Shown here: in pieces, positions 1 through 8,400 of the stretch
Position numbering within the stretch: the first letter of the stretch is position 1
How the letters are laid out: each line of letters starts with the position of its first letter
From: Flavobacteriales bacterium UBA3477
GTDB lineage: Bacteria > Bacteroidota > Bacteroidia > Flavobacteriales > Schleiferiaceae
Reading direction: 5' to 3'
Assembly: GCA_002378005.1 (NCBI GenBank)
Contig: DFQY01000051.1
Span: 1 to 41,835, forward strand
DNA length: 41,835 bases
Made by a program: the position numbers and the translations under genes
The notes under the pieces: generated by a model
Databases searched by the model: none
What the model was told of the DNA's origin: nothing
What the model saw: only the letters and a program-made list of their open reading frames with translations

Positions 1-1062
1 GTAGGCGGACAATGTAAAAACCCATATGACCTCAGTAGAAACCCATGTGGCTCCAGTTCGGGCTCAGGTGCCGCAGTGGCAGCGAACTTGTGCATGATGG
101 CCATTGGAACCGAAACCAATGGATCCATTACCTGCCCGTCGAACAACAACGGTATCGTCGGTCTCAAACCTACAGTAGGGCTCATTTCCCGCACCGGAAT
201 TTTCCCGATCAGCTATACCCAAGATACCGGAGGCCCCATGGCCCGCACCGTGAGCGATGTAGCTAAGTCATTGGGCACGATGGTCGCGGTTGACGATATG
301 GATGGGAAGACCAACCAAGCCGACCGCAAGGCACATACTGATTACACTGCCTTCTTAAACGACTCAAGCCTATACGGCAAAAGAATAGGTGTATACTCCA
401 GCGCCATGAACGATAATTTCTTGCTTCAAGAGGTTTGGGACGAAGCCATTATTGAGCTGCAAATGCAAGGTGCGGAGCTCGTTTACCTCGAAGAACCTAT
501 CGCAGATGAGGCCTCCGGTCCTAGCTACGAGGTCATGCTATACGAATACCGCCAAGGTGTGAATGACTATTTCGCGAAGAACAACAGCGCCGGTATTCAA
601 GACATGTGGGGCCTATATAGAGCGGTCATTGAAGATTCTGTAGAGATGGCCTACCACGACCATGACCTACTAAGAATCTCGGAAAACTATAAACCCGAGG
701 AAAAAGGAGAAGCCTACGAGGTCGCCCTCGAAAAAGCCCGCTACCTAAGTCAAGACCGCGGCATTGACCTGGTCATGGACAGTTTAGAACTGGATGCCAT
801 CGTTGGTCCGGCAGGCGGACCCGCTTGGAAAACGGATCACATTAATGGCGATCACTTTAGCGTGTACAGCGGCAATGCTTGGGCCATTTCAGGATACCCT
901 CACATCGTAGTACCCATGGGCCAAGTATATGGTCTACCTGCAGGCCTGAGTATTATGGGACGAAAGTGGGACGAAGGGAATTTGATTGGCTATGCCTATG
1001 ATTTTGAGCAGGCAACGATGGCGCGGTTTACGCCGAAATTCTTAAATTCAACTGCACCATAA
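1..1062 (+). CDS. Amidase signature family protein (5' end cut by window)
   Basis: This is the C-terminal 353 residues of an amidase-signature enzyme, which hydrolyses amide bonds with a Ser-cisSer-Lys triad. Frame 1 is open from base 1, so the gene starts outside the window. The visible part opens in the signature region: GSSSGSG (residues 17-23 of the fragment) holds the cis-serine, and GTETNGSI (about 36-43) holds the nucleophilic serine. The catalytic lysine would lie upstream. The C-terminal GLPAGLSIMGRKWDE matches the conserved end of the family. The substrate cannot be told; GatA is possible but unlikely, because the C-terminal half looks more like the secondary-metabolism and peptide-amide amidases. 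It ends 10 bases before the alkB-like gene and may share its transcript. Family call is firm, substrate unknown. Confidence 0.93.
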   Translation, partial: VGGQCKNPYDLSRNPCGSSSGSGAAVAANLCMMAIGTETNGSITCPSNNNGIVGLKPTVGLISRTGIFPISYTQDTGGPMARTVSDVAKSLGTMVAVDDMDGKTNQADRKAHTDYTAFLNDSSLYGKRIGVYSSAMNDNFLLQEVWDEAIIELQMQGAELVYLEEPIADEASGPSYEVMLYEYRQGVNDYFAKNNSAGIQDMWGLYRAVIEDSVEMAYHDHDLLRISENYKPEEKGEAYEVALEKARYLSQDRGIDLVMDSLELDAIVGPAGGPAWKTDHINGDHFSVYSGNAWAISGYPHIVVPMGQVYGLPAGLSIMGRKWDEGNLIGYAYDFEQATMARFTPKFLNSTAP

Positions 1063-1072
1063 GTACAAGAAC

Positions 1073-2080
1073 ATGGGAAAACTCAAATACCTCTTTGTCT
1101 TTACCCTACCCGCCCTAGCATACATCAGCTTCCACAGCACAGGGTGGAAAGCATACCTTCCCGTATTGGAAGCGTTTGCGCTCATACCATTACTGGAGCT
1201 ATTGTTCGCTCCAAACGCCACGAACCTCTCTTCCGAAATCAAAGAAGCTAGGGGTAGCGATACATTTTACAAAACTGTACTCCGCGTGTGCGTGCCTGTT
1301 CAACTCATTATGGGATATTTGTTTCTAGCACAAACCCAAGGCGATGTTGATACCACAACGTTAGTGGGCAGAATCCTTTCGTATGGCATGTTATGTGGGG
1401 TCATGGGGATAAACGTGGCGCATGAATTGGGCCATAAGCGTAATAAGATGGACCAATTCTTTGCTAAAATCCTCCTCACCACAACACTCTACACGCACTT
1501 TTTCCTCGAGCACAATTATGGGCACCACAAACATGTAGGAACCAAAGAGGATCCATCCACCGCACGCAGAGGAGAATGGGTCTACTTTTTCTGGTTTCGC
1601 TCCATCCTTTTCGCCTACCTCAGTGCATGGCGCATCGGCACAGCCCGCAGTAAAGGGAATGTATTAAAGAACGAGATGGTTTGGTACACCCTCGTTCAAA
1701 TCGCACTATTGGCTTTGATTTTCAGCAACTTTGGCCAAATGGGAATCATAGCCTGTTTAGGCGCATCGGCAACCGGATGGATCATGCTCGAGACCGTTCA
1801 ATACATCGAACATTATGGCTTAGCACGCGAAAAAGTGAACGAGCACCGCTACGAGGATGTAAAACCGGCGCACAGCTGGAATTCAAACCACCAAATAGGT
1901 CGAGCCATCCTGTTCGAGCTTTCCCGCCACAGCGACCACCACTATTTGCCCCATAAGGACTATGTGGAGTTGGACCATCACGACGACAGCCCACAGCTTC
2001 CCACGGGATATCCAGGCATGATGCTCATTAGCCTCATACCTCCGCTGTACTTTCTTCTAGTACATAAGCGGATTTCCTAA
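1073..2080 (+). CDS. alkB: AlkB-type membrane alkane/fatty-acyl hydroxylase
   Basis: An integral-membrane non-haem di-iron monooxygenase of 335 residues, of the alkane 1-monooxygenase family, which hydroxylates terminal carbons of alkanes or related chains with electrons from rubredoxin. All family histidine boxes are visible: HELGH (117-121), EHNYGHHKHVG (H147, H151, H152), EHYGL (247 region, the HYG motif) and RHSDHH (H286, H289, H290). Hydrophobic segments lie near 5-20, 30-47, 72-87, 100-115, 205-235 and at the C-terminus. It is shorter than the roughly 400-residue Pseudomonas AlkB. No rubredoxin or rubredoxin reductase gene lies beside it, so electron partners must be elsewhere. It follows the amidase gene by 10 bases and abuts a convergent gene with no gap. 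The family is well supported; the real substrate is not shown. Confidence 0.9.
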   Translation: MGKLKYLFVFTLPALAYISFHSTGWKAYLPVLEAFALIPLLELLFAPNATNLSSEIKEARGSDTFYKTVLRVCVPVQLIMGYLFLAQTQGDVDTTTLVGRILSYGMLCGVMGINVAHELGHKRNKMDQFFAKILLTTTLYTHFFLEHNYGHHKHVGTKEDPSTARRGEWVYFFWFRSILFAYLSAWRIGTARSKGNVLKNEMVWYTLVQIALLALIFSNFGQMGIIACLGASATGWIMLETVQYIEHYGLAREKVNEHRYEDVKPAHSWNSNHQIGRAILFELSRHSDHHYLPHKDYVELDHHDDSPQLPTGYPGMMLISLIPPLYFLLVHKRIS

Positions 2081-2953
2081 CTACTGCTCTTTTTGAAGAT
2101 TCCGGTATCTGTTGTGAATAGCGAGCATAAGCACGCCAAACCCTACCCCAAGGATAATCAGTGCCTGGCTCAGTAATCCTTCCCCGGTAAAGCTTAGCTT
2201 CAGCAAAACCGTTGAAATCACGAAGCTCGAGTTGCGAATGATCACCGGGAAGTTGTCAGTATATAGCAGGGAAAACAATAAAATCAGCACATCCGAGATG
2301 ATGAGAAAATTGTAGAACTGCTCAAAAAAGATGTCGTTCACTGCAATCATGTTGGCAGATTCTATCTGCTGGAAGGTCGGGATAATCCATTCAATAAAAC
2401 TTTGTAATCCGAGAATTATAAAGATGACGAATAGGCCAAGCGAGAGGTAGTGCTTGGCTTTGACGAACTGTTTTAATTGGGGGCCTATTTCATCCTCTTC
2501 CATCGCCTCAAAGTCCGCGTATTTGTATGTTCCACTGAGTTTGTAGAACGATAAGATCATCAGGAATACCACGATGACCGATAGAATGTCTATCCCAAAT
2601 TCAAGGTTGTGCATCGTTTGCCAATTCGTCGCTCCTAAATCCAATACCGCCATATCCTTAAACAGCCCACGAATCAAGATCAGTGCGATCACTTCGTATT
2701 GCTTCGCGATATACAAGGTAGTGCTTCGACGTAGGTAATAAATCATTAAATACGCCTCATACACCAAGAGAATGGAGAAGGGCGTGTAAATCGCGCTGAT
2801 GGGATCCGCCAGTAATCTGGCGTCCATACCTCCAGGAACATATTGGCGTAATAAGTGCAAAAGTAGATGGATCACAAAACTGGAAATGGCCACATAGAGG
2901 GCGTATTTCCCAAGGGTTTTGCGAAAGTTGTAAGTGAAGACCGGTATGTTCAT
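2081..2953 (-). CDS. Hypothetical multi-pass membrane protein
   Basis: A 290-residue protein that I do not recognise. About seven hydrophobic segments are visible, near residues 17-36, 50-75, 84-96, 118-140, 170-192, 213-238 and 255-280, so it is an inner-membrane protein. An acidic stretch (MEEDEIGPQ, about 150-158) lies in a soluble loop. No catalytic or transport motif is apparent. Its stop codon directly abuts the stop of the convergent alkB-like gene. The ATG is preceded at four bases by TACAATTG, a near match to the Bacteroidota -7 element, which suggests its own promoter and a very short or absent leader. It diverges from the ABC-F gene across 113 bases. Confidence 0.8.
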   Translation of the reverse strand: MNIPVFTYNFRKTLGKYALYVAISSFVIHLLLHLLRQYVPGGMDARLLADPISAIYTPFSILLVYEAYLMIYYLRRSTTLYIAKQYEVIALILIRGLFKDMAVLDLGATNWQTMHNLEFGIDILSVIVVFLMILSFYKLSGTYKYADFEAMEEDEIGPQLKQFVKAKHYLSLGLFVIFIILGLQSFIEWIIPTFQQIESANMIAVNDIFFEQFYNFLIISDVLILLFSLLYTDNFPVIIRNSSFVISTVLLKLSFTGEGLLSQALIILGVGFGVLMLAIHNRYRNLQKEQ

Positions 2954-2965
2954 AAAGCAATTGTA
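2954..2965 (-). promoter_or_regulatory. Possible -7 element, four bases before ATG
   Basis: Read on the minus strand, TACAATTG (2965-2958) matches TAnnTTTG at all fixed positions except one and is followed by four bases and then the ATG. A -33 element is not clear. The short distance would make the message leaderless or nearly so. Confidence 0.35.
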
Positions 2966-3040
2966 ACCAATTAATTCCTAGAACATTAACACTTTTGTCA
3001 CGCTAAGGTTTATTCTTATGGGTAAACCGGCTGTGCATCG

Positions 3041-3048
3041 TACCTTCG
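3041..3048 (+). promoter_or_regulatory. Probable -7 promoter element of the ABC-F gene
   Basis: TACCTTCG matches the Bacteroidota TAnnTTTG element at all but one fixed position and lies 18 bases before the ATG at 3067. No clear TTG is seen at the -33 position. Confidence 0.45.
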
Positions 3049-3066
3049 CGGCAAAATTCATTGACC

Positions 3067-4689
3067 ATGCTGAACGTAAATAATGTCACCCTTCAATTTG
3101 GGAAGCGTGTCCTATTCGAAGACGTCAATATAAAATTCCATGGCGAGCGCTGTTATGGCCTTATTGGCGCTAATGGTGCTGGTAAATCTACCTTCCTTAA
3201 AATCTTGAGTGGCGAGATAAGCCCAAACACCGGGGGTGTATCTCTCGAACCAGGAAAGCGCATGTCGGTCCTCTCGCAGAACCACTTTGCTTTTGACGAG
3301 GAAACGGTATTGAACACCGTGATTCAGGGCAACAAGCCTTTGTGGGATTTGATGCAGGAAAAGGACGCTATTTACATGAAGCCAGATTTCAGCGAGGAAG
3401 ACGGCCTTTTGGCAGCGGACCTCGAGGTGAAATTTGAAGAAATGGATGGGTGGAACGCAGAAAGCGATGCGGCCAATTTGTTGAGCGGTTTAGGCATCCA
3501 CGCCGACGAGCACTACAATCTGATGAAGGACCTTGAAGGCTCAAAAAAGGTACGTGTACTTCTCGCTCAAGCCTTGTTCGGAAATCCGGACATCCTCATC
3601 CTAGATGAGCCTACCAACGACCTTGACCTTAAGACCATCTCCTGGTTGGAGGACTTCTTGATCGACTTTAGAAATACCGTGATTGTCGTGAGCCACGACC
3701 GTCACTTCCTCGATACCGTTTGTACGCACATCGCGGACATCGACTTCAAACGCATCAAGCAATACACCGGAAACTACAGCTTCTGGTACGAGAGCTCGCA
3801 ACTCGCGTTGCGTCAGCGCCAAGCGGCCAACAAGAAGGCGGAAGATAAGCGCAAAGAATTGCAGGAGTTCATTTCCCGTTTTGCGGCAAACGCATCCAAG
3901 AGTAAGCAGGCAACCTCTCGTAAAAAGATGTTGGATAAAATCAATATCGACGAAATTCAAGCCTCTTCACGCATGTACCCGGCCATTATTTTTGACCAAT
4001 TACGCGAAGCAGGCGACCAAATCCTCGAGGTAGAAGGATTGGCCGCACACGATGATTCAGGCGACCTCTTGTTCCAAAACTTGAGCTTTAAAATGAATCG
4101 CGGCGATAAAATTGCCCTTTTGGCGGACGACCACCGTGCGCTGACTGCCTTCTACGAGATCATTTCAGGAAACAAGAAGCCTAGTGCTGGTACATTTGCT
4201 TTCGGACAGACCATCAAGCACGCCTACCTACCGAACGAAAACGCGGAATTCTTTGAAACTGACGACAACTTGATCGATTGGTTACGCGAATTCTCTCCAG
4301 AAAATAAAGACGAAGTATTCGTACGTGGGTTTTTAGGCAAGATGCTCTTCTCTGGGGAAGAAGTATTCAAAAGCGCCAAAGTCCTATCAGGAGGTGAAAA
4401 GGTGCGCTGTATGCTGAGCCGTATGATGCTCCAGCAAGCCAACCTCTTGTTCTTGGACGAGCCGACGAACCACTTGGACCTTGAAAGTATTCAAGCGCTT
4501 AACAATGGTATGCGTGATTTCAAAGGCTCGATGGTCTTCAGTTCGCATGACCACACCATCAACCAAACCGTCGCAAACCGTATCGTAGAGATCTTCCCTC
4601 ACGGGAATTTGGACAAGTTGATGGAGTACGACCAATTCATTGCTGATCCTAAAATCGCCGAACAAAGGCAACAAATGGGCGGCCGCTAG
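3067..4689 (+). CDS. ABC-F family ATPase, YbiT-like
   Basis: A soluble ABC-F protein of 540 residues with two nucleotide-binding domains in one chain and no membrane domain. The family acts on ribosomes. I chose ATG 3067 over the in-frame TTG 3061, because MLNVNNVTLQFG aligns with the start of YbiT-type proteins. NBD1 has an intact Walker A (GANGAGKS, 34-41) and LDEPTNDLD Walker B (about 178-187), but its signature is LEGSKK rather than LSGGQ. The linker has the YbiT-like SRFAANASKSKQATSR stretch. NBD2 has LSGGEK (440-445) and LDEPTNHLD, but its P-loop is replaced by LADDHRAL (352-359), without the G-K-S/T. One composite ATP site is therefore intact and the other degenerate. A hairpin terminator follows. 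Family firm; exact ribosomal role unknown. Confidence 0.93.
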   Translation: MLNVNNVTLQFGKRVLFEDVNIKFHGERCYGLIGANGAGKSTFLKILSGEISPNTGGVSLEPGKRMSVLSQNHFAFDEETVLNTVIQGNKPLWDLMQEKDAIYMKPDFSEEDGLLAADLEVKFEEMDGWNAESDAANLLSGLGIHADEHYNLMKDLEGSKKVRVLLAQALFGNPDILILDEPTNDLDLKTISWLEDFLIDFRNTVIVVSHDRHFLDTVCTHIADIDFKRIKQYTGNYSFWYESSQLALRQRQAANKKAEDKRKELQEFISRFAANASKSKQATSRKKMLDKINIDEIQASSRMYPAIIFDQLREAGDQILEVEGLAAHDDSGDLLFQNLSFKMNRGDKIALLADDHRALTAFYEIISGNKKPSAGTFAFGQTIKHAYLPNENAEFFETDDNLIDWLREFSPENKDEVFVRGFLGKMLFSGEEVFKSAKVLSGGEKVRCMLSRMMLQQANLLFLDEPTNHLDLESIQALNNGMRDFKGSMVFSSHDHTINQTVANRIVEIFPHGNLDKLMEYDQFIADPKIAEQRQQMGGR

Positions 4690-4714
4690 TCCGCTCGCCA
4701 CTCTCACACTAAAG

Positions 4715-4739
4715 GCACTCGTTCGCGGGTGCTTTTTTT
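4715..4739 (+). terminator. Rho-independent terminator of the ABC-F gene
   Basis: A seven-pair stem (4715-4721 with 4726-4732, one G-U pair) closes a TTCG tetraloop and is followed by seven T. It lies 25 bases after the ABC-F stop codon. Confidence 0.85.
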
Positions 4740-4879
4740 GATTTTTGCCTTTGACAAAGATCCCTCCTGCTCCAAATTCCGAACCAACAAGCCCTGCGCA
4801 GCTTTCCCGTCTTGGGATTTTTGCCTTTGGCAAATATCCCTCCTGCTCCAAATTCCGAACCAACAAGCCCTGCGCAGCT
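4740..4879. repeat. Two near-identical 64-base direct repeats, 76-base period
   Basis: Copy 1 spans 4740-4803 and copy 2 spans 4816-4879, with a 12-base spacer. They differ at two positions. Each copy begins with a small inverted repeat; in copy 2 it is perfect (TTTGCC, TTT loop, GGCAAA) and in copy 1 one arm is changed. The short reading frames that cross the repeats on both strands are by-products of the repetition, not genes. Origin unknown: an intergenic repeat family or a local duplication. No third copy was noticed in this window. Confidence 0.9.
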
Positions 4880-4892
4880 AACGCTGCTCATA

Positions 4893-4951
4893 GCCTTTTT
4901 CATTTTAACGCTTTCCGAAGTAAACTTCGGACGCTCTAAAATGAAAAAGCC
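4893..4951. repeat. Long imperfect inverted repeat
   Basis: The left arm (4893-4920) and right arm (4925-4951) form an imperfect stem of about 25 pairs around a TAAA loop. The outer 14 pairs or so and the inner CCGAAG/CTTCGG pairs are exact, with a small bulge between. The right arm ends in the first bases of the tRNA terminator stem, so the two structures would compete for those bases. Confidence 0.75.
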
Positions 4952-4972
4952 CCGCAACTTTCGTTGCAGGGC
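4944..4972 (-). terminator. Terminator of tRNA-Arg
   Basis: On the minus strand a ten-pair stem (4972-4963 with 4958-4949) closes a GAAA tetraloop and is followed by five T. The middle pair is U-G on the minus-strand RNA but would be a C-A mismatch on the plus-strand RNA, which favours use in the minus direction, 15 bases after the tRNA. Confidence 0.8.
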
Positions 4973-4987
4973 TTTTTTGGTTCTTTG

Positions 4988-5061
4988 TGACCGCGTAGGG
5001 ATTCGAACCCCAAACCTTCTGATCCGTAGTCAGATGCTCTATCCAGTTGAGCTACGCAGCC
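4988..5061 (-). tRNA. tRNA-Arg (anticodon ACG)
   Basis: The minus strand folds as a full cloverleaf of 74 bases. The acceptor stem is GGCTGCG with CGCGGTC, and the discriminator is A. The D-arm is GCTC...GAGC. The anticodon stem TCTGA/TCAGA encloses the loop CTACGGA, which gives anticodon ACG for CGN arginine codons (A34 is normally deaminated to inosine by TadA). The T-loop is TTCGAAT. The 3' CCA is not encoded. A consensus promoter lies upstream and a hairpin terminator downstream, so it is transcribed alone. Confidence 0.95.
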
Positions 5062-5082
5062 AGCCTTTCCCGTATGGGGTGG

Positions 5083-5112
5083 CAAATATAGACCAAAAAG
5101 TTAATTGCAAAA
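5083..5112 (-). promoter_or_regulatory. Bacteroidota-type promoter of tRNA-Arg
   Basis: On the minus strand, TTTTG (-33, 5112-5108) is followed after 17 bases by TATATTTG (-7, 5090-5083), an exact TAnnTTTG. The element ends about 21 bases before the first tRNA base. This is one of the two clearest promoters in the window. Confidence 0.75.
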
Positions 5113-5149
5113 GTCCCTTGGGGGATTTTTTGAGGGGAAAATTGGTCCC

Positions 5150-5419
5150 TTATTGAACCTCAACTGTAAGGCCTACATCGCTCATGAGGAAAGCCTTGTG
5201 CTGGAGTTCGTCGATGTCACCGGTCATAACTTGGCACTTGCCCTTGTAGTGGGTAATCCAAGCGCATTGCTCTGCTTGTTCTTCAGTGTGTTCACACACC
5301 GCACAAAGTACATCGATGACAAAATCAAAAGTGTTCTCGTGGTCGTTAAATAGGACCAGAGAACGTTCCGCTTGGAGAACGGTTTCTTGTTGACTTTGAT
5401 ATTGCTCTTTCGTGCTCAT
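5150..5419 (-). CDS. clpS: ATP-dependent Clp protease adaptor ClpS
   Basis: An 89-residue adaptor that binds N-degron substrates and delivers them to ClpA/ClpC with ClpP in the cytoplasm. The ClpS core is clear: LVLFNDHENTFDFVIDVL (about 21-38) carries the ND pair of the substrate pocket, followed by the helix with EEQAEQCAWITHYKGKC and the C-terminal LTVEV strand. The usual short disordered N-terminus is present. The gene lies 59 bases after the 1459-residue gene on the same strand and could be read from that operon, but an exact TAnnTTTG element four bases before the ATG suggests its own transcript. Confidence 0.93.
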   Translation of the reverse strand: MSTKEQYQSQQETVLQAERSLVLFNDHENTFDFVIDVLCAVCEHTEEQAEQCAWITHYKGKCQVMTGDIDELQHKAFLMSDVGLTVEVQ

Positions 5420-5423
5420 GGTT

Positions 5424-5456
5424 CAAATTTATGTCCTACACATCATTTGATGCAAA
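5424..5456 (-). promoter_or_regulatory. Candidate clpS promoter with almost no leader
   Basis: Minus-strand TTTG (5456-5453) is followed after 21 bases by TAAATTTG (5431-5424). The element ends four bases before the clpS ATG, so transcription would begin at or next to the start codon. Confidence 0.5.
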
Positions 5457-5478
5457 CTTGGGTAAAAAATTATTCACC

Positions 5479-8400
5479 TCAGTCCTCGATGCCGAATCTT
5501 CGCTTGAGGAGCATGATTTTTCCTTTCCCTGCAAGGTTGTAGGAAAAGCCGGGTTGATCACCTTTGGCGGCGACGCTACGGTCCTTCGTATCCTTGGCAA
5601 GGATGGCATCGTTAAAGGTGTCGTCTGAGGAGCGGATGCTCATCAAATTTCCCTTGTAGTTGATGAAGAGGTAGTCAGTGCCATTGTCGAGGAATAGGGT
5701 AAACTCCCCTCCTCTACTGCGTTCTTTAATTTCAACCAAGCAATCTACTTTGGCGAATACAGGTACATCGTAGATATTTTGTATGATGGCCTCGCCATTG
5801 CCTAGGAAGGATTTGTATTTGCCGCTGTAGCGCATTGAGATATTACCTAAAACCAATGAACTTCTAAATTCTTTTGGGAACCTATCATTTCCATCGAATT
5901 GACTGAAATCATTCAAAAATTTTGAACCATCCTTTACACCTAAAAGAGAATATATACCCTCTTGATAATTAAAATCGTCAACTATATCAGCTGCGGAAAA
6001 ATCAGTGAAAAGTTTTGCTACGTTTTCCCATTGATCTTTATCCAATGGAGCCTCAATTGTCCAAACAGCATCAATTGTAACCTCATCCTTGTTGAGATAA
6101 TGATGTGCTGCGCCACCCATATGACTATTTACCAAACCTGTGTTACTCAATATTTTCAGAGGACCTGTTCCATATAGTTCACAATCGTAGTTATAGAAGA
6201 TTAAATACGGATCTGGGGTTCGGGAATCCTTAAGTTTTGACGTGGTTGTAATGACGTAACCTTGCTCTTCGAAATCATAAAACAAAACACCATTAGCGCT
6301 TATTAATTCAATATCACGTCGGTCGGCGTATTTGGATAAGAAATTACTATGACCGCCTAAACTATCTTGAGAGATATAAATACCATTGAACGTGTTGTCT
6401 GCTAGGCTCATAGGATCGTTTTCTGGAAGTTCAATTACAATATCCTTAGGATCAATTTCAGAGGCTATATCGTACCACATACTCTGAAGGTTCTTACACT
6501 CGTTTTGGAGTTTAATGGAACCGAGGTAGAACATTGGAATCTCATCAGCACGCAAGGTGATTTTCCCTCGGTAACCGAAATAGGGACTGAGATAGAATTC
6601 GTCAGCTTCTGCGATGGTAGCCTCACCGATGGTGGTTCCTGAGGTATCTGGTTTGATGCTTTCAAAGACAATGGGCCAAGTGCTTCCTTCCTCATCTTCA
6701 TAGTCGTACATCCCGTGAGCGGTGTAGCGATATTTGCCGCGAATTCGAACCACAGATTCATAGAATTCGTGTAGCTCACTGAACCTGTTTGCAACAATGC
6801 GGGCATTCTCCAGCGGGTCCATATCCGCATTCATACGAATGAGAACGTATCCGCTATCAGGCTGGATGCGGGAATCGGCCACATGAATTTCTGGTACATC
6901 GAATGCTTCGAGAATACTCGGCGCCAAATAGAATCTAGCAAACCCAGCCGTGAAGTCCAGGCTATCCTGCTGCGGATGGGTACTGACCATATAGGCCTCG
7001 CCCTCGCTATTGTGCTTGATGTCCACCGTTGCTTTGTCCATCTTCCATTCGGCATGGTCCATGTAGGCCATATATTGGTTTGCAGGGAATTCAATGGTGC
7101 TATAAGGGTTAAGCTTATCGAAGAGACCCAATTGTTCATCAAAGTTCACATCACAAGAGGCATCCAACATCTGGAAGGCCCATTCCTCGTTCTCGAGCTT
7201 GGTTTTTACACGAAAGTCTTGGGCGGCGGAGGTGAAGGAGCGATGGAAGAATTGGTATCCCTCATTTTCACTATTATGCTTCGCGGTACCATAACGAAGC
7301 TCCCCAGTGCCAAAAAGCCCTTTTCCGCCATAGCGCAACTTGCCCTCTGCCACCACTTCAGGTTCCACATACATATCAAATGGAACATTGCGTGACTCGA
7401 CCTGCAACTCGTCGTCATACGGCAACCAATGGAATGGATTATCTGTGCCTTGAACAAAAGGATAACCACCTCCCATGGTCGTATTTTCCGTGATACCAAA
7501 GGTGGTTGCGCGCCCGGAAGCTTGTTTTGGGAAGAATAATATATCCTTACTCACTAAGTGGCTTTGTCTGTAATCAATACTACCCTCAGCACGCAACCCT
7601 TTACCAGATAATGCCAATGAGCCTTCAAAAGTCCCAGAGCTCTTGAAGACCGGAGTTGAAGGCATTTGGGTTTGGAAACCAAGCGAATAATCCGGCATCA
7701 CCATCAACGGCTGTGGAAACGTGGGGAAGATATCAGCACTGTGGAAGGTAGCATCAAACAGCAGCCCTTCCGTGGTCGCATTGTCTAGGGAGTCAATAGT
7801 GAACGGTTCGACGGCCATATAAAAGCTACTTCGTTCATAAATACCGTTGTGTATACGAGGGTGGTCGTAATAGACAAAAGAGTTGTTAAGTGCTTCGAAT
7901 ATGGGGTATTCAGGATAGTATTCCTTCGAACTTTTATTGTCGGCTTGGTCTATGCGGAGGCGGCCTTGAAGATCCGAAAGTACGGTTTGGACATTGACCA
8001 GTGCAGCACGCTCGCCCGGTGGAGGATTGAATTCCTTAACCTTGAATCGCATCGAATCGATGCGTGGCATGTCAATCATGAAGTTATCATAATTGAAAGC
8101 GTAGTCCGTTCCCCAGTAGCTAAAGAGGCCGGCGTTGATGCGGCCATCAAAGTTGAAATTCATTCCGCGGTTGACTGTAATAAGCCCTCCTTTAGGAAAG
8201 AGGTTAACCTCCTGAGAATCACTGACGGCAATCATCCCAATACCTGCGATATTCATTTGGTAATTCAGCAGGCTTACTTGTGCATTGTTGCCTTGCTCAA
8301 CCCGAGAAACGAATTGGATTACATCATAATCTCTCTTGCCTTGCCAGTTCAGCAAGTATTCAAATAACCGGTCAGTTAGTGTGATGGTTTGTTGGTCTTG

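Noticed and set aside
1..1062. GatA subunit of the tRNA amidotransferase
   Set aside because: The signature fits amidases in general, no gatB or gatC lies nearby, and the C-terminal half does not show GatA features that I recognise.
4740..5061. Genomic-island attachment site at tRNA-Arg
   Set aside because: No duplicated tRNA 3' end, integrase or phage gene is present, and the repeats do not match the tRNA.
5114..5131. Small hairpin with six T on the plus strand
   Set aside because: Only a four-pair stem, and no plus-strand gene ends there.
4709..5156. Several short open frames on both strands with repeated peptide segments
   Set aside because: They cross the direct repeats, the inverted repeat and the tRNA gene; the peptide repetition only mirrors the DNA repetition, and no start signal or known motif is present.
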